A stretch of DNA of 11,445 nucleotides, from assembly GCA_017610505.1 (NCBI GenBank), contig JAFCBX010000013.1, forward strand, positions 1-11,445, written 5' to 3'. This DNA comes from Methanosarcinales archaeon. Its GTDB lineage: Archaea > Nanobdellota > Nanobdellia > Woesearchaeales > CG1-02-33-12. Made by a program: the position numbers and the translations under genes. This document shows, in pieces, positions 1-4,974 of the stretch. A model generated the notes under the pieces. The model worked only from the letters and a program-made list of their open reading frames with translations, ran no database searches and was not told the DNA's origin. Positions within the stretch are counted from its first letter, which is position 1, and each line of letters begins with the position of its first letter.

Positions 1-216
1 CTGACAGTCAGGTGGTATAATAATAATTGTTCCATCTTTTACAATCCCTTTTATATCCTCTATGCTGCAATGATCATAGTGGCTGTGGGTTATAAGAATT
101 ATATCTGCCTTCTCCTCAGGCGGAACATTGTATGGATCAATATAAATGACCTTTTTGTTGGTTATCTTAAAGCTTGAATGTCCAAGCCAATCAATTTTCA
201 CATTTCCTAATAACAT
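1..216 (-). CDS. MBL-fold metal-dependent hydrolase, N-terminal part (runs off window)
   Basis: This is the first 72 codons of a gene whose 3' part lies beyond base 1. The protein opens with a strand-turn LGHSSFKI (about residues 11-18), then a strand ending in the D of IDPYN (27-29), then THSHYDHCS (43-51), the HxHxDH zinc motif of the metallo-beta-lactamase fold. The opening W-L-G-H-S-S-F and the position of the motif resemble the UlaG/UPF0173 branch of MBL hydrolases; the substrate cannot be told. The ATG at 214-216 is preceded by a strong Shine-Dalgarno sequence at 220-227. The gene begins 18 bases after the stop of the DJ-1-like gene and is probably cotranscribed with it. All motif-2 ligands are intact, unlike in the other MBL protein in this window. 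Confidence 0.85.
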   Translation of the reverse strand, partial: MLLGNVKIDWLGHSSFKITNKKVIYIDPYNVPPEEKADIILITHSHYDHCSIEDIKGIVKDGTIIIIPPDCQ

Positions 217-219
217 TTT

Positions 220-227
220 ATCACCCC
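220..227 (-). promoter_or_regulatory. Strong Shine-Dalgarno of the MBL hydrolase gene
   Basis: Read on the minus strand this is GGGGTGAT followed by AAA and the ATG. GGTGAT is complementary to the usual archaeal 16S rRNA 3' end. It fixes the start at 216 and fits an operon-internal gene that cannot be translated leaderless. Confidence 0.7.
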
Positions 228-234
228 TTATTTT

Positions 235-873
235 TTATTTTGAAAGCTCTCTTGCTATTGCATGGCCAAAGCTTTTTGCAGCATTTGGCCCATTTGCTGT
301 TATTATTTTGCCATCTTGTGTTACTGAATCACCTGTGTAGGTTGCTCCCTTTGCTTTAATATCATCTTTTCCTGTTGAAAAAACAGTTGCCTGCTTTCCA
401 TCTAAAATTCCTGCATTTGCAAGTATAACAGGAGCAATGCAGATTGCTGCAGTAATTTTTCCATTTTCATAAGAGTCTTTTGCAATCTTAAGTGCTGTCT
501 GATCATTAAAATAAACATCTGCTCCAGGGCCACCTATAAAAGCTATTGCATCATAATCATTAACATTAACATCAGAGATATCCTTATTTACATTAACTAC
601 TGCTCCCAAGGAGCCTTTTGCTTTTTCAACACCTTTTGATGCAACAACAACATGTGCATTATGATTATTAAGAACCTCTCCTGTATCCAATAATTCCTCA
701 TCTCTGAAATTAGCTGGGGCAATTATCATTAAAACAGATTTTCCAGTTAAATCGATTTTTACCACCTCCTCCTGAATATCTTGCTCTATAAATTTATTTT
801 CTGGCTCAATAGCCTTTTGAGCACAGCCGCTAATAAGCATTACTAAAAACAAGAACAAAAACACTGTTTTCAT
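235..873 (-). CDS. Exported DJ-1/PfpI-family lipoprotein
   Basis: I place the start at ATG 871-873, giving 212 residues. An in-frame ATG at 921 would only add 16 residues before a good signal sequence and lies inside gatA. The N-terminus has a short basic end, a run of Leu/Phe/Val/Met, then LISGC with Cys17, a lipobox, suggesting a lipid-anchored protein outside the membrane. The DJ-1/PfpI domain covers about 46-210. FRDEEL (56-61) carries the conserved acidic residue, probably E60; AFIGGPGA (111-118) is the glycine loop; AAICIAP (142-148) is the nucleophile elbow with Cys145. The residue after the Cys is Ile, not the His of PfpI-type peptidases, so proteolysis is unlikely. DJ-1 relatives have been linked to glyoxalase, deglycase or chaperone roles; which applies here is unknown. 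A TATA box lies 28 bases upstream and the MBL gene follows 18 bases downstream. Confidence 0.85.
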   Translation of the reverse strand: MKTVFLFLFLVMLISGCAQKAIEPENKFIEQDIQEEVVKIDLTGKSVLMIIAPANFRDEELLDTGEVLNNHNAHVVVASKGVEKAKGSLGAVVNVNKDISDVNVNDYDAIAFIGGPGADVYFNDQTALKIAKDSYENGKITAAICIAPVILANAGILDGKQATVFSTGKDDIKAKGATYTGDSVTQDGKIITANGPNAAKSFGHAIARELSK

Positions 874-897
874 TCTAACCACTAATTTAATTAAAGC

Positions 898-910
898 TTT
901 TATATATTTA
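898..910 (-). promoter_or_regulatory. TATA box of the DJ-1-like gene
   Basis: The minus-strand sequence TAAATATATAAAA overlaps the end of gatA. Its centre is about 28 bases from the ATG at 873, the spacing seen at other transcript-leading genes here. This supports a leaderless transcript and the 873 start over 921. Confidence 0.55.
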
Positions 911-2258
911 AATCTTCCCACTTTTTCATAATATTAAACAACAAACTTTCATTAAAAGCTGGAGCAAATATCTGCAGCCCAATTGGAACATCATCAATCT
1001 TTCCAGCTTTTACAACACCAGAGCATATTCCTGCAAGATTAGCTGGAATTGTAAATGCATCAAATGCATATGCTTCTTCTGGGTTTATTTTATCACCTAA
1101 TTTTGTAGGCAAGCTTGGTGTTACAGGTGCTATAATAATACCAACATCATTAAAAGCATTATCAAAATCCTTTTTTATCAAGTCCTTTACCCTTAATGCC
1201 TTTCTATAATACATTCCATGATACTCTGCTTTTGATATCTCTTTTCCGCCAATAATTCTTCTCAAAACCTCTTCTCCGCATGAATCCTCTATTTTTCTGC
1301 CATATTTTCTTCCATCAAATTTTCTTGTTCCTGAGAAAAATTCAACATAAACAATTGGATAATAAGTCTGAACAGCAAGGTCAACATATTTCAGGTTGAT
1401 TTTTTTTATTTTTGAGTTTGTTTCTTTTGCAAGCTTTTCTGCACAGTTCTTAATTAAAGTATAGATTCTTTTGTCCTTGCATAGTTTTTCAAAATCAGGA
1501 CTAATCCCTATTTTAAGTTTATCTGTTTTCTTAAAATTAGTGTAGTTTTCAACTGGTTTATCATAACTAATGGAATCATAATCACTCTTGCCAGCTATTA
1601 TCTCAAGCATTAATGCACATCCATAAACATCTTTGCACAAAGGCCCTATCTGGTCAAAGCTCATTGATAAATCAATAAGGCCGTATCTTGACACTCGGCC
1701 ATAAGACGGCTTTACGCCAACAATTCCGCAGTTAGATGCAGGATTCCTTATTGAGCCTCCGGTGTCAGAGCCTAAAGCAATATCACACATTCCTGCTGCA
1801 ACTGCTGCTGCTGAGCCAGATGATGAGCCTCCTGGAACTCTTTCAGGGCAGGCAGGATTAATTGTTGGCCCAAAACAAGAGCTTTCGCCAGACATTCCAG
1901 CTGCAAACTCATCCATGTTTGCCATTCCGATTATAATTCCATCTTCCTGCTTTATTTTTTTTATAACATCAGAATCAAATACACCATAATAATTTTCTAA
2001 GGTTTTTGAGGCGCATGTTATTGGCATATCAACAACGTTTATATTTGACTTTACAGCTATTGCCAAACCAGCTAACCTGCCGGCTTTTCCATGCTTTATT
2101 TTCTTATCAACAACCTCTGCCTGCTTTAATGCATCTTTGTTAACATAAATAAAGGCATTAATCTCTTTGTTTTCCTTAATCATTTTCAGAAAATTCTCTA
2201 TGTTTTTCTTTGCACTAAGTTTTCCTGATTTTATATCCTTAAGCTTTTCCCTAATCAT
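900..2258 (-). CDS. gatA: Glu-tRNA(Gln)/Asp-tRNA(Asn) amidotransferase subunit A
   Basis: This is the glutaminase subunit of the GatCAB complex, which releases ammonia from glutamine for amidation of misacylated tRNA in the cytoplasm. At 452 residues it is somewhat short for the family but has the full amidase signature. Lys70 (AVKSN), cis-Ser145 (GGSSSGSA) and nucleophile Ser169 (GSDTGGSIR) have the 75- and 24-residue spacings of the Lys-Ser-Ser triad in known GatA and FAAH proteins. The C-terminal DAFTIPANLAG stretch corresponds to the glutamine-binding region. The gene starts 5 bases after gatC ends, with no strong ribosome binding site, which suggests translational coupling. gatB is not in the window. 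Many archaea use GatDE for Gln-tRNA, so this complex most likely makes Asn-tRNA(Asn), but the sequence does not decide it. Confidence 0.95.
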   Translation of the reverse strand: MIREKLKDIKSGKLSAKKNIENFLKMIKENKEINAFIYVNKDALKQAEVVDKKIKHGKAGRLAGLAIAVKSNINVVDMPITCASKTLENYYGVFDSDVIKKIKQEDGIIIGMANMDEFAAGMSGESSCFGPTINPACPERVPGGSSSGSAAAVAAGMCDIALGSDTGGSIRNPASNCGIVGVKPSYGRVSRYGLIDLSMSFDQIGPLCKDVYGCALMLEIIAGKSDYDSISYDKPVENYTNFKKTDKLKIGISPDFEKLCKDKRIYTLIKNCAEKLAKETNSKIKKINLKYVDLAVQTYYPIVYVEFFSGTRKFDGRKYGRKIEDSCGEEVLRRIIGGKEISKAEYHGMYYRKALRVKDLIKKDFDNAFNDVGIIIAPVTPSLPTKLGDKINPEEAYAFDAFTIPANLAGICSGVVKAGKIDDVPIGLQIFAPAFNESLLFNIMKKWEDLNI

Positions 2259-2263
2259 AAGAA

Positions 2264-2491
2264 TTACCAGTTTTTCTTTTCCATAACAAGAAAATCATCT
2301 TTCTTCTTTGGAGCATTCATAAACATTCTTTTCCTGAAATCATGGTCTTTGTGTTTTTTTATATTTGCTCTCATTGAATATTTTCTTTCAGAGCCAAACT
2401 CCTCTTTAACACCTTCAGCTTTATTAAGTGCCCTGATAAAATTATTCATAATATTCTTTACCTGTTTAGTTATTTTTTCTTCATTAATCAT
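2264..2491 (-). CDS. gatC: Amidotransferase subunit C, short archaeal form
   Basis: GatC wraps around and stabilises the GatA-GatB pair. This 75-residue protein is shorter than the usual roughly 90-100 residue bacterial form and lacks the typical first helix with the LAxLARLxL pattern. What remains is one helix (about 5-25), a charged middle, then DFRKRMFMNAPKKKDDF (51-67) and VMEKKNW at the end, which match the C-terminal R-x-x-x-x-NAP-x-x-x-D-x-F-x-V-x-K pattern of GatC. The ATG overlaps the translin stop as ATGA, and gatA starts 5 bases downstream; this position directly before gatA supports the call. Similar short GatC-related proteins are known in archaea. The identification rests mainly on the C-terminal motif and on context. 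Confidence 0.85.
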   Translation of the reverse strand: MINEEKITKQVKNIMNNFIRALNKAEGVKEEFGSERKYSMRANIKKHKDHDFRKRMFMNAPKKKDDFLVMEKKNW

Positions 2492-3060
2492 TTTTTCAGT
2501 TTAATTCCAAGGGCAAGGTCATCAAGTTTTTTTAAGTCATATTTTATTGAGTCAAACTTCTTTCTTAATTCATTCCTGAATTCAAATAGCATAAGCTCAT
2601 TGTAGATATCATTTACAAATTTCTTTATGAATAATGCCTCATCATAATCATTATTTATTGCAGAGTTTATTGCCTTTCTTACAAGCTCGCCTGTTAAATC
2701 ACACAAACCAAGTAAATAATATTCTGTATCAACATTAAGCTCTTTTGCAGAAGGAATATTCTTGCTTTTTACAAATTCATAATAGCATGCTGCCTCTACA
2801 AACTCCTGTATTGCTATCTTGAATGGGCCAGAATAATAAAATGCAGGCGTCTTTTTTGCAGTTTCATCAAGCTCTGCAACTGCTGATTTTATCTGCTCCA
2901 TAAAACTAACTGTCTGTTTAATTTCATTTCTGTGAACAGAATATATTACTTTTTTTGATAATTTCACAATGTCTCTTGATTTCCTTATCAAAATCTCTCT
3001 CTGGTTGTCAAAATCATCAAGTTTTTTTCTCATTATTTCAAAATCTTTTTTGGTTATCAT
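2488..3060 (-). CDS. Translin family protein
   Basis: This 190-residue, almost wholly helical protein matches the translin superfamily in length and pattern. Characteristic stretches are an N-terminal helix with IRKSRDIVKLSKKVIYSVHR (about 25-44), EFVEAACYYEF (87-97), YYLLGLCDLTGELVRKAI (114-131), and the C-terminal RNELRKKFDSIKYDLKKLDDLAL. Translins form oligomeric shells that bind single-stranded nucleic acid. The eukaryotic translin-TRAX complex C3PO is an RNase that removes siRNA passenger strands and tRNA-processing fragments, and archaeal relatives form RNA-cleaving octamers. Whether this copy carries the TRAX-type acidic catalytic residues needs an alignment. It is the first gene of the operon, overlaps gatC by 4 bases and has a TATA box 28 bases upstream with no Shine-Dalgarno. 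Confidence 0.88.
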   Translation of the reverse strand: MITKKDFEIMRKKLDDFDNQREILIRKSRDIVKLSKKVIYSVHRNEIKQTVSFMEQIKSAVAELDETAKKTPAFYYSGPFKIAIQEFVEAACYYEFVKSKNIPSAKELNVDTEYYLLGLCDLTGELVRKAINSAINNDYDEALFIKKFVNDIYNELMLFEFRNELRKKFDSIKYDLKKLDDLALGIKLKK

Positions 3061-3082
3061 TTTATTCTTTAGAAATTAAATG

Positions 3083-3093
3083 AATATATAAAG
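3083..3093 (-). promoter_or_regulatory. TATA box of the translin-gatC-gatA operon
   Basis: The minus-strand sequence CTTTATATATT is centred about 28 bases before the translin ATG at 3060. Transcription should begin at or very near the start codon. Confidence 0.6.
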
Positions 3094-3094
3094 C

Positions 3095-3113
3095 TTGTTG
3101 TTAAATCCAACAA
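3095..3113. promoter_or_regulatory. Inverted repeat between divergent TATA boxes (possible operator)
   Basis: TTGTTG, a 7-base spacer and CAACAA form a 6-base inverted repeat exactly between the two divergent TATA boxes. That location would let one bound dimer affect both the translin operon and the ATPase gene. The arms are short, so chance is possible in AT-rich DNA. Confidence 0.3.
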
Positions 3114-3116
3114 ATA

Positions 3117-3127
3117 TTTATATAAAG
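3117..3127 (+). promoter_or_regulatory. TATA box of the HerA-like ATPase gene
   Basis: TTTATATAAAG is centred about 24-25 bases before the ATG at 3146. There is no Shine-Dalgarno, so the transcript is probably leaderless. Confidence 0.6.
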
Positions 3128-3145
3128 GCATTCTTTGATTAAAGT

Positions 3146-4465
3146 ATGTATGAAATAATTATCGGCCGAAATGAAAAAGACAGGAAGGCCTTTGGCCTGG
3201 ATGGAACAATACTTCTTGGAAAGCATTTTGTAAAGATGGGACAGGTAACTTCATTATACAACCCAATATTATTAGATGTTATAAGGTCACATGTTGTTTT
3301 TGTCTGCGGAAAAAGAGGAAGTGGAAAATCCTATACTTTAGGGGTTATAGCAGAGGGAATGTCAAACCTTCCAGAAGATCTATCAAAAAACCTTAGTGTT
3401 GTTATACTTGACACAATGGGCATATACTGGACCATGAAATATGCCAATAAAAAAGATGAAGCCCTTTTAGATGATTGGAACCTTAAAGGCAGGGGTTTTA
3501 ATGTCAAGATATTCACCCCTACAGGCTATTATGATGAATTCAGGAAAAAAGGGATCCCAACAGACTTCCCATTCTCAATAATGCCTTCTGAGTTTGATGA
3601 TGCTGACTGGTGCATGACCTTTGAAATACCATTAAACAGCCATATGGGCGTTCTAATAGCAAGGGTTATTACAAATTTAAAAGAAAAGAAAAAAAATTTT
3701 TCAATTAGTGATATAATAAATGAAGTAAAAGCTGACAAAAAAGTTGAGCAAAATGTGAAAGATGCTGTTGAAAATATGTTTGTTGCTGCAGAAAAATGGG
3801 GGCTTTTCAGCGAGAAAGGAACTGCACTAAAGGACCTTATAGTCCCAGGAAAGATAACTGTATTAGATGTAAGCTGCTATGCAACCCTGCCAGGAAGCAA
3901 AGAGATAAGTGCATTAGTTATTGGCCTGGTTGCGCAAAAACTTTTCAGAGAAAGGATGATAGCTAGGAGAACAGAAGAGTTTGAGGCAATCAAAAATGCA
4001 ACAACTTTCTTTGAAGAAGAAATACCAGAAAAAGAAAAAAAGCCATTGGTCTGGCTGATGATTGATGAAGCTCATGAGTTTTTGCCAAAACAGGGAAAAA
4101 CATCTGCAACCCATGCATTATTAACAATATTAAGAGAGGGCAGGCAGCCAGGCATATCACTTGTTCTAGCATCACAACAGCCAGGACAGATACATACAGA
4201 TGTTATGACCCAGTCAGATACAGTTATTTCACATAGAATAACAGCAAAGATTGATATTGATGCCTTAAGTGCTTTGATGCAGAGTTATATGAGAAAAGGC
4301 CTTGATGCACAGCTTAATGATTTGCCGAGTGTTAAGGGAGCTGCTCTGATATTTGATGATACTAACGAAAGGATTTACCCAATGATGGTTAGGCCAAGAC
4401 TTACATGGCATGGCGGAGAGGCCCCGACTGCACTTAAAAAAAGGAAAAGGGCTATTGAGTTATAA
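3146..4465 (+). CDS. HerA-like (DUF87) ATP-binding protein
   Basis: This 439-residue protein is an ATPase of the FtsK/HerA superfamily. Visible motifs are the Walker A GKRGSGKS (55-62, Lys61), a strand ending in ILDTMGIYW (87-95), the Walker B LVWLMIDEAHEF (301-312, Asp307-Glu308), ILREGRQPGISLVLASQQP (328-346), which is the strand and polar-sensor region, and SHRI (362-365) with a candidate arginine finger. Classic archaeal HerA is about 500 residues with an N-terminal HAS-barrel and works with the NurA nuclease in DNA end resection. Here only about 50 residues precede the Walker A motif, the linker 175-230 is lysine-rich and helical, and no nurA is nearby. I therefore call it HerA-like rather than HerA. 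It is likely a hexameric motor on nucleic acid; the substrate is unknown. It is transcribed from a leaderless promoter divergent from translin. Confidence 0.88.
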   Translation: MYEIIIGRNEKDRKAFGLDGTILLGKHFVKMGQVTSLYNPILLDVIRSHVVFVCGKRGSGKSYTLGVIAEGMSNLPEDLSKNLSVVILDTMGIYWTMKYANKKDEALLDDWNLKGRGFNVKIFTPTGYYDEFRKKGIPTDFPFSIMPSEFDDADWCMTFEIPLNSHMGVLIARVITNLKEKKKNFSISDIINEVKADKKVEQNVKDAVENMFVAAEKWGLFSEKGTALKDLIVPGKITVLDVSCYATLPGSKEISALVIGLVAQKLFRERMIARRTEEFEAIKNATTFFEEEIPEKEKKPLVWLMIDEAHEFLPKQGKTSATHALLTILREGRQPGISLVLASQQPGQIHTDVMTQSDTVISHRITAKIDIDALSALMQSYMRKGLDAQLNDLPSVKGAALIFDDTNERIYPMMVRPRLTWHGGEAPTALKKRKRAIEL

Positions 4466-4472
4466 TCAAAGA

Positions 4473-4484
4473 CTTAAATATAAG
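4473..4484 (+). promoter_or_regulatory. Possible TATA box before the 106-residue gene
   Basis: CTTAAATATAAG lies just after the ATPase gene. Its centre is about 46 bases before the GTG at 4525, longer than the leaderless spacing elsewhere, so it would give a leader of roughly 20 bases. The assignment is weak. Confidence 0.3.
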
Positions 4485-4524
4485 TAAATAAATCTGTCCC
4501 TAGTTAGTAAAAACCTAAAGTAAA

Positions 4525-4845
4525 GTGGTAAAAATAATAGATAAACTCAAACTATCAATGTTTACTCTTGAACAGATGCTTGAAGATATTAAAAGTAAAT
4601 CCTCAATTGAGATTAAACAAAAGGGTATTGAAAATAATTTTATAAAAATATATAAGTCTATGCAAAAATATGTACGCACTTCAGAACAAAGAAAAAAAGC
4701 AGAACAACTTCTAAAAAAGTATATTAAAATACAGGTTTATAAAGATGGTATAGACTTTCCAAAGAGATATGTTTATAAGGACCCACTTTATCTTAATGAC
4801 TTTTTTAATAATCTTGGAAAACATATTAAAATCAATTATGAATAA
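4525..4845 (+). CDS. Hypothetical lysine-rich helical protein
   Basis: I do not recognise this 106-residue protein. It is lysine-rich, with predicted helices at about 13-35 and 36-70, the second rich in K/E/Q and possibly coiled coil, and a C-terminal part with aromatic residues (FPKRYVYKDPLYLNDFF, 79-95). It has no signal peptide and no membrane segment. The only in-frame start before the upstream stop (TAA at 4516) is GTG 4525; ATG 4558 would give a 95-residue form starting MFTLEQ. Neither has a good Shine-Dalgarno or a TATA box at the usual spacing, so the start is uncertain. The gene lies alone between the ATPase and the 902-residue protein, on the same strand. It could be a lineage-specific gene; a spurious frame is less likely, given its length and protein-like composition. 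Confidence 0.6.
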   Translation: MVKIIDKLKLSMFTLEQMLEDIKSKSSIEIKQKGIENNFIKIYKSMQKYVRTSEQRKKAEQLLKKYIKIQVYKDGIDFPKRYVYKDPLYLNDFFNNLGKHIKINYE

Positions 4846-4891
4846 GTTAGAATTTAATTCTTTTCATTTATAAAAAAACTAACATGCAATG

Positions 4892-4909
4892 TATATTTCT
4901 AGAAATATA
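4892..4909. repeat. 18-base perfect palindrome, operator or terminator candidate
   Basis: TATATTTCTAGAAATATA is a perfect palindrome without a spacer. It lies 47 bases after the 106-residue gene and 31 bases before the TATA box of the 902-residue gene. A T-rich run (4910-4920) follows at once, so it may contribute to termination of the upstream gene, or it may be a dimeric regulator site for the downstream one. The stem is almost pure A/T, which weakens the hairpin idea. Confidence 0.4.
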
Positions 4910-4940
4910 TTTTTTGTTTTGAGTATTCAAGGATAACAAC

Positions 4941-4955
4941 TTATATAAATAAAAG
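4941..4955 (+). promoter_or_regulatory. TATA box of the 902-residue gene
   Basis: TTATATAAATAAAAG contains a good archaeal TATA box centred near 4947, about 28 bases before ATG 4975. No Shine-Dalgarno is present, so a leaderless transcript is expected. Confidence 0.6.
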
Positions 4956-4974
4956 CCCTTAAGAAAATTACAAG

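Noticed and set aside
146..359. Two open frames on the plus strand over the DJ-1/MBL junction
   Set aside because: They are antisense to two well-supported minus-strand genes, and their hydrophobic composition is what antisense of AT-rich coding DNA gives.
874..921. Upstream ATG extending the DJ-1-like protein by 16 residues
   Set aside because: It lies inside gatA, sits upstream of the TATA box and would bury the signal sequence behind a basic stretch.
1762..1989. Plus-strand open frame opposite gatA
   Set aside because: It mirrors the conserved amidase signature region of gatA, and no start signal is seen.
3331..4175. Several minus-strand frames opposite the HerA-like gene
   Set aside because: They overlap Walker motifs of the real gene and resemble no protein family.
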